Source: Dakarella massiliensis (GTDB lineage: Bacteria > Pseudomonadota > Gammaproteobacteria > Burkholderiales > Burkholderiaceae_F). Taken from it: a DNA stretch of 64,000 nucleotides. The DNA is taken from contig NZ_CVTY01000007.1 of the NCBI RefSeq assembly GCF_001182045.1, positions 372,001-436,000 on the forward strand, written 5' to 3'. The translations under genes and the position numbers were made by a program. Positions 43,876 through 52,258 of this stretch are shown piece by piece. The stretch's first letter is position 1. Each line of letters begins with the position of its first letter. The notes under the pieces are model-generated. The model had not been told where the DNA came from and ran no database searches. It saw nothing but the letters and a program-made list of their open reading frames with translations.

Positions 43876-44679
43876 ATGTCAGGATTTCTCAACCGGATTG
43901 CAGAAGGACTCTTTTTTGAGACGGATCGCCGTCAATACTGGGACTACCGGCAATTCGGGCTCCAGGGCGAAGAGTTTGCGACCAAAGGTCCGGAAGGCAC
44001 ATCCATTTCCGGTCTTTGGCTCAAAGCTTTGCCTCAGGACGGGAAAACGCTTCAGGGCACCGTGCTTTATGCCCATAACTGCACAAGGAACTATGGCTAT
44101 CATCTGCCGCAGGTCTCGTGGCTCGTTCCTGCCGGCTGGAATGTGGTTCTCTACGATCCGGAAGAAACCGGCCGTTCCACCGGAAAACTCACTCTGAACG
44201 GCATGGTGGATGACGCGGAAGCCGTTTACCAGTATGTCCGCGGTCAGCGAGGCGTTTCAGCCAAAAAACTTGTCCTCTTCGGGCAGGGACCGGGAGGCGA
44301 ATCTCTGCTTCGTCTTCTCCACCGCCACCCGGATGGCGCGGCAGCCATCGTTCTTGAAGCTGTGACAGCCACGCACCGCGGGTGGATGATTCGCCGTTAC
44401 GGACCAGGTGTCGGACATTTGGGCGCAGCGCTGCTACCCTCAACCATCACAGAAAACCCCATTGACGCGCTTCGGGAACTGAAAATCCCTGTCGCTTATC
44501 TGTATCCGGGGCGGGATGATTCGGTTCCTGAAAAAGAAATGGATGACATGCTGAAGGCTCTGCCTGAAAACCGGGAAATCTGGATGGCTCTGAAGGAAAA
44601 GCATCTCACCGCATTCGGTTATCCGACGGAATGGCGGGATCACTTCATTCAGTTCGCGGAAAAGTCGATCGCGAAGTAA
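43876..44679 (+). CDS. Alpha/beta-hydrolase-fold protein lacking the Ser nucleophile
   Basis: A 267-residue protein like bacterial and plant YfhR/BEM46-type hydrolases: oxyanion region VLYAHNCTRNYGYHLPQV, then YDPEETGRSTGK. The elbow is KKLVLFGQGPGGESLL, where the expected G-Q-S-x-G has Gly in place of the nucleophile Ser. The acid (YPGRDDSVP) and the His (KEKHLTAFG) are retained. It is therefore either inactive, a scaffold, or a non-classical enzyme. The start at 43876 is the best family fit; the ribosome binding site (AAGGAA) is about 9 bases upstream and the frame is open to 43813. It converges on the MFS gene with 17 bp between stops. Confidence 0.8.
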   Translation: MSGFLNRIAEGLFFETDRRQYWDYRQFGLQGEEFATKGPEGTSISGLWLKALPQDGKTLQGTVLYAHNCTRNYGYHLPQVSWLVPAGWNVVLYDPEETGRSTGKLTLNGMVDDAEAVYQYVRGQRGVSAKKLVLFGQGPGGESLLRLLHRHPDGAAAIVLEAVTATHRGWMIRRYGPGVGHLGAALLPSTITENPIDALRELKIPVAYLYPGRDDSVPEKEMDDMLKALPENREIWMALKEKHLTAFGYPTEWRDHFIQFAEKSIAK

Positions 44680-44696
44680 TCCGCCCTCCTCATATT

Positions 44697-45887
44697 TCAG
44701 GCGGTCTTCCCGAGCCTCGCGGCGTCAGTCGCCGCCTTGAGATTCTTTCTCGCGTAAGCCCAGACGCTGAGAGCACAGACGAGCGACACCGCACCGCCAA
44801 GCGACACCAGAACCCATCCTCCGTTATCCCAGAGAATCGCGGCAAGCGTTGAACCCACGGCTGCAAAAATAAAGTTATTCACGACAAAGGCGGTATTCAG
44901 CCGGCTCCTCGACTTTGGGGCAAGCAGAAAGAGCGTTGTCTGATTCAGAATGCCGATTCCCTGGAATGAAAGCGACATGAGAAGCGCGGCGAGCACCACC
45001 ATCAGAATGGAGTGGCTTCCAAGAGAAGAAACAAGCATAGCAGCGACACCGAGCGCGATAAAACACCCCTGAGCCGGAATGCCGACACCCCGGTCCATGA
45101 GTCCCCCGACCTTCGCCGCAATCAGGGCGCCCGCAACACCCACGAGGCTCACAAGCCCGATTTCGAGTGTGTTGTAGCCAAAAGGAGGAGCGGCGAGAAG
45201 GAAGGTGATCGCGGTCCAGAATAGCTGCAGAGCACAGAAACCAAATCCCCCGATCAGCAGCACCGGTCCGACATTCGGTACACGGCGGGCTTCCGTGAAA
45301 ACGGAAAGAATGAGTTTCGGATACGGCATTTTCACGCCGCCTGGCGCCGTCGGAATCCTCTTCCTGAGCGCAAAGATGAGGATGATATTCAGAACGGCTG
45401 CAACAATATAGATAGAGCGCCATCCCGCGAGATTCGCGATAAAGCCGCTCACGGTCCGGGCAAACAGAATGCCGATCACGACGCCGGATGTCACAATACC
45501 GACAATCCTTCCCCGGTCCTGCGGAGCGGCAAGCCCGCCCGCCATCGGAAGAATCACCTGCCCGGACACGGTCGTAAAACCAACCAGCGCGAGTGACAGC
45601 CCCAGCACTCTAAAGTGAGGCGCGAAAGCCGCGATCACGAGGGACACCGCACAGAGCGCGAGAAGCGTGGTGACGAGTTTCCTGCGATTCGCCATATCGC
45701 CAAGCGGCACCAGAAGCAAAATTCCGAGTGCGTACCCCACCTGAGTGGCTGTCATCAGATGGCCGCCGACCGACGCCTGCACGCCGAAATTCTCCGCGAT
45801 CCGCGCGAGGAGCGGCTGCGTCCAGTAGAGATTCCCAACCGCAACGCCTGCGGCCGCCGCGAAAAGCAGCCTGAACTCCCGTGACAT
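44697..45887 (-). CDS. MFS transporter, 5' end replaced by an IS-derived start
   Basis: A 396-residue, 12-helix MFS efflux-type transporter: GVAVGNLYWTQPLLARIAENFG opens TM1, and GDMANRRKLV is the conserved loop 2-3 motif. The first six codons (MSREFR) lie in the terminal repeat of IS copy 2; the host sequence begins at the duplicated CTGCTT (LL). The original 5' end is on the far side of the IS (47819-47872, MAGEKTEGQGLTTADALL). The IS-derived ATG is 4 bases after the transposase stop, so it could be expressed by read-through from the transposase promoter. There is no good ribosome binding site. TM1 seems intact, so function may survive. Confidence 0.85.
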   Translation of the reverse strand: MSREFRLLFAAAAGVAVGNLYWTQPLLARIAENFGVQASVGGHLMTATQVGYALGILLLVPLGDMANRRKLVTTLLALCAVSLVIAAFAPHFRVLGLSLALVGFTTVSGQVILPMAGGLAAPQDRGRIVGIVTSGVVIGILFARTVSGFIANLAGWRSIYIVAAVLNIILIFALRKRIPTAPGGVKMPYPKLILSVFTEARRVPNVGPVLLIGGFGFCALQLFWTAITFLLAAPPFGYNTLEIGLVSLVGVAGALIAAKVGGLMDRGVGIPAQGCFIALGVAAMLVSSLGSHSILMVVLAALLMSLSFQGIGILNQTTLFLLAPKSRSRLNTAFVVNNFIFAAVGSTLAAILWDNGGWVLVSLGGAVSLVCALSVWAYARKNLKAATDAARLGKTA

Positions 45888-45891
45888 AGTT

Positions 45892-47688
45892 CTATATTGA
45901 CTTAAACGTCATGGGAGGTTTAGGCAGGTTTAAAAGCTCAAGCATGTCTTGGGCTTTTTTCGTCAGAGGCTCCACAACCCATGTAGCTCTCGTTGGTGCC
46001 CTCACCGCTCTGATCCTCTTCAATGCGGCCAGTAACTTTTCCACCGAGTTATCGGGGAGTTTTAATTCCTGAGTTTCTCTTTTTTTAGCCTGCACTGTTA
46101 TAGCCATCCTCAGAGACTGAGCGATTATGTGTACCATCAATTTGCCCATGTAAGAGGTTTGGGTTGCCTGCAGTCGGTCTCCTCCGTTAAGGACTTTAAA
46201 CTGTCGGAAAGCCACCTCAACGATATTCCTGCGCCTGTAAATTCTTAGAGCCTCGATCGGATCTTCGAGCCAGTCGCTGCGGATAACAAAGCAGCCGGCA
46301 GTGCGTTCCCAGAGTCTGAGAGCCTCGAGGTTTTTCTCCCATATTTTCCTTTCCTTGCCGTCTTGCTCTTCTTTGCACTCAGTTATGAAGCGGGCAGCGA
46401 AGTTCCAGTCATCTCGATCTACGACTTTTCCATCGCGTTTTTTATCTAAGACCTTATCTATTTTCTTTAGTAGCTGCTTCTGCTGAGAGAGCGCAATTTC
46501 CGGGAACCGATACAGATGCACGAAGCAGTCACGATTTACTGAGCCGGCCTCTGTGTTTTGCTTCCAGTCTTCTTTTATGGTTCGGCAATAAACTTCATAC
46601 TCACTGTTGTAAAAAGCGAGGTCGCAAAGTGCTTCACGGAACTTTGTAAATTTATCTTTTAAACCCTTTTCCACGATAGGAACGCCGGCGACGAAGCTGA
46701 CATCGGTATTAAAAAGATTCTGAAGATTCATTAGGGAAGAGTAACCCCGGTCGGTCACCAGGACTGTCTCGTCAAGATCAAAGCCGTAGCTTTTCATCTG
46801 AGCCAGGATGGATTTGTAGACCGACTTATCGGTTATCGAGCCTTCGTCTTCTCTGGCATAGCAGACGTCTCCGTTCAAGAAATCCACGGCAAGCGTAAGG
46901 TTTATCTGTTTGAGTTCAGGATTCTGTTTGGCGTGCCCGTAAGCCGCATCCTCGATTGTCATAGAGAAGGTACTTATTGCCGTGGAGTCCAGCGCCATAT
47001 ACATCTTTTGCAGAGTTGAAGGCGGCATGGCCGAGCCCTGCTTCTGAGCCTTTTGTTTTATTTCCTCAAGCCATTTCTGATAATTCTGCTTGGATCGGTC
47101 AAATCGTAAACGGAAATAATTAACCATGTCCTCATGGTCGACTTGAGCAAGCAGTTCGCTGATGCGCTGAGAGCTTAAAGGAGCGCTTACAGGAAGCCAG
47201 TTGTCGGGAAGCCAGTCTTCATAGCCGTTCATGGCGCCCCCGTCTAAGAGCTGATAGACGGCCAAAGCCAGAAGGCCGGTTCCTAATTGTTTTCCGAACG
47301 CCGCCTGCAGGTTTTGCAGAATTCGGTTCTTGGAGGCGAACTGCCAAAGGGCCCAGGTGGCAGCGTAAGAAAGGTTGTTTGAAGCCCATGACTGCTCGCG
47401 CTGTTGAACTTCTTCTGCAGCATCCTGCTCGGATCTTTCAACGAGGGTACGATTTTCAAAGTAAAGCGTCTTGCCTTCATACTCAGGATGATTGGATAAG
47501 TACTTTTTGCCCAGTCTAAGTCTTCCGGTTGCTTCATTGAGCGTGCCGACATAAATCCTTTTGGCAATTCTTGACTGTTTCTTCACCGGATCCCACTCAT
47601 TTCTATAGCCATAAACATAGGTGGAATCTCCTTTTCTGAAGGTGGAGAAACGGAAATGGTTGTCTGGTAGAGTTCTTGGTCGAGCCAT
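45892..47688 (-). CDS. IS1634-type DDE transposase, copy 2
   Basis: A 598-residue transposase, identical in protein sequence to the copy at 30592-32388, with the same DDE residues (ALDSTAIS, VTDRGYSS and the Y-(2)-R-(3)-E-(6)-K motif). The gene is intact, so the element is probably still mobile. Its stop (TAG, 45892-45894) is followed after 4 bases by the ATG that now begins the truncated MFS gene, so termination and re-initiation could couple the two. Confidence 0.93.
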   Translation of the reverse strand: MARPRTLPDNHFRFSTFRKGDSTYVYGYRNEWDPVKKQSRIAKRIYVGTLNEATGRLRLGKKYLSNHPEYEGKTLYFENRTLVERSEQDAAEEVQQREQSWASNNLSYAATWALWQFASKNRILQNLQAAFGKQLGTGLLALAVYQLLDGGAMNGYEDWLPDNWLPVSAPLSSQRISELLAQVDHEDMVNYFRLRFDRSKQNYQKWLEEIKQKAQKQGSAMPPSTLQKMYMALDSTAISTFSMTIEDAAYGHAKQNPELKQINLTLAVDFLNGDVCYAREDEGSITDKSVYKSILAQMKSYGFDLDETVLVTDRGYSSLMNLQNLFNTDVSFVAGVPIVEKGLKDKFTKFREALCDLAFYNSEYEVYCRTIKEDWKQNTEAGSVNRDCFVHLYRFPEIALSQQKQLLKKIDKVLDKKRDGKVVDRDDWNFAARFITECKEEQDGKERKIWEKNLEALRLWERTAGCFVIRSDWLEDPIEALRIYRRRNIVEVAFRQFKVLNGGDRLQATQTSYMGKLMVHIIAQSLRMAITVQAKKRETQELKLPDNSVEKLLAALKRIRAVRAPTRATWVVEPLTKKAQDMLELLNLPKPPMTFKSI

Positions 47689-47715
47689 AATAGTCTTTAT
47701 CAATATTTATAGACT

Positions 47716-47744
47716 ATAATATCAAGAATTACCCTTAATGTCAA
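47716..47744 (-). promoter_or_regulatory. Transposase promoter, copy 2, with consensus -35
   Basis: On the minus strand TTGACA (47739-47744), a 17-bp spacer ending TGA, then TATTAT (47716-47721). The -35 is a perfect consensus, against TTGATA in copy 1. Confidence 0.75.
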
Positions 47745-47818
47745 TCTCAACTATTTAAATTTACTAGGAATTTTTTCCAGAATGAAAAAATCCCGGAGCT
47801 ATGTTCCGGGAGTTTGGG

Positions 47819-47872
47819 AAGCAGTGCGTCCGCCGTGGTGAGGCCCTGCCCCTCAGTTTTTTCTCCGGCCAT
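47819..47872 (-). pseudogene. Severed 5' end of the MFS transporter gene
   Basis: ATG 47872 opens 18 codons (MAGEKTEGQGLTTADALL) that end exactly at the IS target duplication and continue in frame with the MFS coding sequence after the IS. AAGGA lies about 10 bases upstream of the ATG. Joined, the ancestral protein would have 406 residues. The stretch 47873-48017 upstream holds its promoter region and no gene. Confidence 0.85.
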
Positions 47873-48017
47873 TTTCCGCAGTCCTTTATGATTCCTTTAT
47901 CTTTCCCGACATTATGCGACTGACCGGATCTGAGGACAGAGCTTAGAGACAGAAAAAGGGCAGAGAAATCTCCCCGCTCTACAAAACACTGAGGTTCAGT
48001 TCATCGTCCGACGCCAG

Positions 48018-48071
48018 GAAAAAAGAAGGGAGAGGAGAAGTTCCCGATTATTTTCCATTCCTCCCCTCCCC
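48018..48071 (-). terminator. Terminator of the dcu gene
   Basis: GGGAGGGGAGGA and TCTCCTCTCCC (minus strand) form an imperfect stem with a long loop, followed by TTCTTTTTT. Confidence 0.55.
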
Positions 48072-48106
48072 GGCCTCCCTGGATTACCGGAGACAAACCA
48101 TGTTTC

Positions 48107-49442
48107 TTAGTAGAGAATCCCCGCGATGCCGAGACCGGTCGTCACAGCCACGATAGTTGCCACGAGCCCCGGAATCATGAAGGAATGGTTAAGAACGTAT
48201 TTGCCGATATGCGTCGTTCCGGATCCGTCAAACGCGATGGCGGCAACCAGAGACCCATAGGTCGGAATGAAGAAGTAGCCGTTCACAGCCGGGAACATGC
48301 CGATCAGCGTCTGAGGCGGAATGCCAAGAGCAGCGCCGAGCGGCATCACAGCGCGGGCCGTGGCGGCCTGCGAGTAGAGCAGCACGGAAACAAAGAAGAG
48401 CACAAAGGCAAAGGTCCAGGACATCGCCTGAGCAATGCCGCCGACCGCGGCAAGAAGATCCGCCTTATTGGCGCCGACAAAGGAGTCACCGAGCCAGGCA
48501 AGACCGAAAATGCCGATCATGGCAACCACACCGGCGCGCATCGTCGGGGGTCTTCACGATATCGTCCACTTTCGGGCGGCAGGTCACGAGGATCGCCGCG
48601 GCGTTCACGAGCATGAAGATTTCCAGAACGGTCGCCATACCGAGCGGCTTGGTTTCACCGCGGAGCGTACGGAGTTCCGGAATAAGACCGGATGCCACAG
48701 CGATCGCGACAAAGACGAGGAACACAATAGCGGAACGCTTGGCGTGCGGCTTCAGCACCTTATTCGCGCCATTCGGATCCGGCATCTTCACGAGCCCCGC
48801 CTTCACACGGGCCTGGAATTCGGGGTCATCCGCGAGGTCTTTCCCGAGGAACATGGAGACAAAGCCCGCCACGATGACGCCCAGCAGCGTCGACGGAACG
48901 CAGATCGCGAGAATCTGGGCAAGACCGAAACTCGTCCAGTTATAGGCCGCGAACATACCGAGCATGGCCGCCGTGGCTGCCGAGACCGGGGACGCCGTAA
49001 TGGATTGCTGAGAGGCAATCGTAGCCACCGCCATCGGGCGCTCCGGGCGGATACCGGCTGACATCGCAACCTCATAGATCACAGGCTGCAGCGGATACAC
49101 CACATGTCCGGTTCCCGCGAGGAACGTAAAGAGCCAGGTGACGAGCGGCGCGAGAATGGTGATGTACTTCGGATTCGCGCGAATAATTCTTTCTGCCACA
49201 GACACCAGAAAATCGATGCCGCCGGCCGCATCCATCGTCGCGGCGGCTGTCACAACAGCAAGAATGATCAGCAGCACATCGACCGGCGGCGCTGTCGGCT
49301 TCACGCCGAAAAGGACCGCGATCAGGAACAGGCCGACACCGCCCCAGATACCGAGACCAACACCGTTAAACCGCGCGCCGATAAAAATCACGGCAAGCAC
49401 GATCACGAGCTCAATCCAGAAAAATATTGACATAGATGACAT
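48107..49442 (-). pseudogene. Anaerobic C4-dicarboxylate transporter (Dcu), frameshifted
   Basis: The two overlapping frames, 48486..49442 (IELVIVLAVIFIGARFNGVGLG at the start) and 48107..48541 (GIFGLAWLGDSF, VNGYFFIPTYGS), together make a complete 444-residue DcuA/DcuB-type antiporter for fumarate, succinate, aspartate and malate. The shift is at a run of five G (48546-48550, plus strand). Removing one base gives ...KTPTMRAGVVAMIGIFGLAW, a normal family sequence. As read, the protein stops after 318 residues and loses the last third. A single homopolymer base may also be a sequencing error. Divergent from a LysR regulator. Confidence 0.82.
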
Positions 49443-49618
49443 GGAACCGCTCCGGGGGTGACCTGCTTGTTTTCCCCTTAGCGCTCCCTCCTCTCTCTTG
49501 GTTGCTTTGAACGGGCAGGGTTTTTATGCCCCGCCTCTTTTCTCCTTGCCTTCACTCGATTTCAGTTCGCAGAAGGTCTGACTATCTACCTATTCCATAC
49601 CTCAGAATAAGTAAAATA

Positions 49619-49630
49619 GCCTAGGCAAAT
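49619..49630. promoter_or_regulatory. GCCTAGGC palindrome in the dcu-lysR intergenic region
   Basis: GCCTAGGC (49619-49626) is an 8-bp palindrome followed by AAAT, like the sites before ansB. It lies 177 bp before dcu and 122 bp before the LysR gene; no other feature is visible in 49443-49747. Confidence 0.45.
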
Positions 49631-49747
49631 TATTGGAGAAGCCCGCTGCACGGTAAAGGTTCAAAGACGCTCAATAAGTGGAAAAAACAGCCATTTGTGC
49701 GGAAACTGATCACTTCAGGCGCGGACTCATACTGAGGAGGAAAGGCC

Positions 49748-50716
49748 ATGAGGAAAATCGAAAACCTGGAAAACCTCCGCGTGTTCTGTGAAGTCGTAGA
49801 GACAGGAAGCGCGAGAGAAGCCTGCGAAAAACTCCATATTGAGCCAAGCAACGCCTTCCGGATTATCCGGGCCATGGAGAAAGAGCTGAAGACGAAGTTT
49901 TTCGACCGAAGCCAGCGCCCGATGAAGCTGACGCCTGAAGGCAAGCGCTACTACAGCTACGTTTTCAGAATCCTGCAGCTGGAAGAGGAACTTGAAGAGG
50001 AGTTATCGGATTCCGCTGACTCTCTCGCCGGGCCGATTCACGTGGCGTCGACAGCCGGGTTCCGTGAAAGCCTGATCGTGCCTTCCGCGGTCGAATTCCA
50101 GATGAAGCATCCGGGAATTTCGATCGAAGTCAAAGACATGGTGTCAGGCGTTTCCGAATTTCTGACAACCCCGGATAACGAAGCGAACGATATTGTCTTT
50201 ATGTTCCGGCCGCAGGATGAGCTCCCCGAAGGCGCCATCCTCCGCGACTGCGGGCCGATGCATTTCGTCGCCTGCGCCTCACCGGCCTACGTGGCGCTGC
50301 ACGGTGAGCCCGAGCGGCCATCTGACTGTATGCGCCACACGGGACTCCTCCTCAGACTTCCGAACCGGACCTCGGTTTCCTATCTCTCCAAAAACGGCGT
50401 GACAGAAAAGCTCGACAGGAAGCAGACCATGGCGTTTACGAGCCAGGTGAACGCGCGTGACGCGATTCTCCTCGGCGCAGGAATCGTTCCCGACATGGCG
50501 TTTGATCAGTGTGTGGACTATCTGAAAGACGGCCGTATCGTTCCGGTAATGCGGGGATGGACAAGGCCCCCTCGGCACTGCTGCGTGATCACGACAGAAA
50601 AGGCGCTTCGGAAAAAGCGCGTCAGGCTTTTCGCTGACTGGCTGACTGTCCGGGCGACAAAATACACGGAGGATATGAATAAGGCCTTTTTTTCCTTCCC
50701 GAGAAAGGGCCTCTGA
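49748..50716 (+). CDS. LysR-family transcriptional regulator, divergent from dcu
   Basis: A 322-residue LysR regulator. The winged helix is at residues about 5-62 (LRVFCEVVETGSAREACEKLHIEPSNAFRIIRAMEKEL), followed by an acidic linker helix EEELEEELSDSADS and the effector domain to about residue 300 (GPIHVASTAGFRESLIVPSAVEF; LLGAGIVPDMAFDQCVDYLKDGRIVPVM). The divergent arrangement makes it the likely controller of the dcu gene, with a C4-dicarboxylate or related acid as coinducer. GAGGAAAG is 3-10 bases upstream of the ATG. The C-terminal 15 residues look like a short species-specific tail. Confidence 0.88.
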   Translation: MRKIENLENLRVFCEVVETGSAREACEKLHIEPSNAFRIIRAMEKELKTKFFDRSQRPMKLTPEGKRYYSYVFRILQLEEELEEELSDSADSLAGPIHVASTAGFRESLIVPSAVEFQMKHPGISIEVKDMVSGVSEFLTTPDNEANDIVFMFRPQDELPEGAILRDCGPMHFVACASPAYVALHGEPERPSDCMRHTGLLLRLPNRTSVSYLSKNGVTEKLDRKQTMAFTSQVNARDAILLGAGIVPDMAFDQCVDYLKDGRIVPVMRGWTRPPRHCCVITTEKALRKKRVRLFADWLTVRATKYTEDMNKAFFSFPRKGL

Positions 50717-50717
50717 A

Positions 50718-50748
50718 AAAGCCCGGATCCGTATTCGATCCGGGCTTT
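50718..50748. terminator. Bidirectional terminator after the LysR gene
   Basis: AAAGCCCGGATC (50718-50729) pairs perfectly with GATCCGGGCTTT (50737-50748) around a 7-nt loop. Confidence 0.87.
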
Positions 50749-50762
50749 GTCCGCCTCGTTAT

Positions 50763-51048
50763 TCATTCATATCCGTCGACGCCCTGCGCTCTGAGATGCG
50801 GTATCGCGGTCCGGATGAGCGTAATCGCGCCGAGAAGATTCGTTTCCAGAATCGCTTGGATATCGTCATCCGACAGCTCTTCCGCAGCGCCGAAAAGACC
50901 GTTGCCGGCGTTGGAGCAGATCACGTCAATCCTGCCGTGCCACGCGAAAGCGGCGTTCACCGTCCCGATCACGGTGCCGCCTGAGGCGGGCAATCTCGTG
51001 CCCGAAGCCGCTTGAAACGCCGGTAATCAGCCAGGTCTTTTAAGTCAT
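50763..51048 (-). pseudogene. Short-chain dehydrogenase remnant with several lesions
   Basis: From ATG 51048 the frame reads M-T-stop-K-T-W-L-I-T-G-V-S-S-G-F-G-H-E-I-A: an SDR N-terminus with the cofactor motif TGxxxGxG broken by TAA at codon 3. After IARL the frame is lost and a large piece between beta-2 and beta-3 is missing. The sequence then continues in another frame as GRIDVICSNAGNGLFGAAEELSDDDIQ (the NAG motif) and ends early at VDGYE, before the catalytic Y-x3-K. Only about a third of a normal SDR remains. It lies next to two flavodoxins and a broken AraC gene. Confidence 0.83.
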
Positions 51049-51077
51049 CAGAAAATGATTCCTTTAAGTTTTTTCGA

Positions 51078-51614
51078 TTAAAGAGAGGCAAGGAAGGTCC
51101 TGACACGGCGGCGGAGCGCTTCACCGCCGTCTGCTGCGGCTGACCCCGTAACCGCGAGTCCCGATGTCACACGCGCTTTCGGCGCGAGATGCTTCACGGT
51201 TCCTACCGTTGCCCCGATACCGCTCCCTTCATGCGTGCAGAACGGGATCACCGTTTTTCCTGCGAGATCCGCGGTTTCGAGGAACGTCTTCACCGGCATC
51301 GGCATCTCACCCCACCAGATCGGATATCCGATAAAGAGGACATCGGTATCCGTCATATCCGGAATCGGCTGCTTCAGAGCCGGGCGGCAGTCTTCCTTCA
51401 ATTCCTTCGCCGCCTGATCGGTGCAGGCCCGATAGTCATCGGGATAAGCCGCGGCAGGGTTAATCGCGACCACCTCGCCCCCGGTCTCTTCCGCGATCAC
51501 GTCCGCGAGTTTCGCCGTGTTGCCAACCTTAAGCGGCACGATTGACCCCGACACCCAGTTCATACCGGGGCGCGAAAACCGCGCCACAACGACTTTCTTT
51601 CCGCTGAAATCCAT
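51078..51614 (-). CDS. Cytoplasmic flavodoxin-family protein
   Basis: A 178-residue flavodoxin-like FMN protein without signal peptide. The phosphate loop is VARFSRPGMNWVSGSIVPLKVGNTAKLADVI, the IGYPIWWGEMPMPVKTFLE segment contacts the FMN ring, and PFCTHEGSGIG is the third loop. This is the flavodoxin_4 type often found with YqhC-like AraC regulators. The probable role is quinone or aldehyde-linked electron transfer. GGAGGAG precedes the start. It follows the Tat-exported flavodoxin by 17 bp in the same operon. Confidence 0.88.
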   Translation of the reverse strand: MDFSGKKVVVARFSRPGMNWVSGSIVPLKVGNTAKLADVIAEETGGEVVAINPAAAYPDDYRACTDQAAKELKEDCRPALKQPIPDMTDTDVLFIGYPIWWGEMPMPVKTFLETADLAGKTVIPFCTHEGSGIGATVGTVKHLAPKARVTSGLAVTGSAAADGGEALRRRVRTFLASL

Positions 51615-51631
51615 ACTGTCACTCCTCCTAT

Positions 51632-52258
51632 TTATTTCTGGTACCCCAGGCGCTTAAGCCAGGCGGTAATCTCAGGCTCCACCGGCTCGTTTCTCGCGAA
51701 ACGCGTCCCGAGAATGCCGAGCCCCTCGCGTACCTCGGCCTTCTTCTGAAATGACCGGATCAGACTCGCCGTATTCCCGATCCCGCTCCCCTCATGGGTC
51801 ACAAACGGAACAATCGTTTTCCCAGAGCAGTCAAGCTTCGAAAGCACGCCCCGCACGAGATACGGCATCTCGCCGTACCAGATCGGGTGCCCCCAGAAGA
51901 TCACGTCGTACCCTCGGATATCCGGGATCGCTTTCGCGTCCCACGCCTTCCCGGCCGAGCGTTCCTCACGCGCAATCGCTGTGGTCTTCCGATAGTCAAA
52001 CGGATAAGGCGTTACCGGCTCAATCCTGAAGAGAGGGGCCCCGAGCGTCTTCGCGATGATCTTCGCGAACTTTTCCGTGTTCCCAACCGGGAGATTCACC
52101 ATGTCGCCCAAGACATAGTTCATGCCAGGCCGAGAAAAATAGACAATCAGAATTTTCGGAGCCTTCGTCCGAAGGGCAGGCTTTGCTGAAGCGCCGAAAC
52201 TCATGAATCCAGGAACCGCCAACGCGGCTCCTGCTTTTAATAATGACCTTCTCTTCAT
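51632..52258 (-). CDS. Tat-exported flavodoxin
   Basis: A 208-residue flavodoxin of the same type as its neighbour but with a twin-arginine signal: MKRRSLLKAGAALAVPGFMSFGASA (shown in part: KRRSLLKAG). The FMN loops are retained (VYFSRPGMNYVLGDMVNLPVGNTEKFAK; WGHPIWYGEMPYLVRGVL; FVTHEGSGIGN). Tat export would place a folded FMN-loaded flavodoxin in the periplasm, where it could pass electrons to exported flavoenzymes. GAGGAAAAGG precedes the start. It is first in a two-gene run and divergent from the AraC gene. Confidence 0.85.
   Translation of the reverse strand: MKRRSLLKAGAALAVPGFMSFGASAKPALRTKAPKILIVYFSRPGMNYVLGDMVNLPVGNTEKFAKIIAKTLGAPLFRIEPVTPYPFDYRKTTAIAREERSAGKAWDAKAIPDIRGYDVIFWGHPIWYGEMPYLVRGVLSKLDCSGKTIVPFVTHEGSGIGNTASLIRSFQKKAEVREGLGILGTRFARNEPVEPEITAWLKRLGYQK

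Larger units (their letters stand above)
45870..47818 (-). mobile_element. IS1634-type insertion sequence, copy 2 (1949 bp)
   Basis: Same length and ends as copy 1. Target duplication AAGCAG at 45864-45869 and 47819-47824. I see only two base differences from copy 1, both in the transposase promoter (47722 and 47740). It is inserted after codon 18 of the MFS gene, in the same orientation. Its outer hairpin and T-run (near 47780-47810) should stop the MFS gene's own promoter from reading in. Confidence 0.95.
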
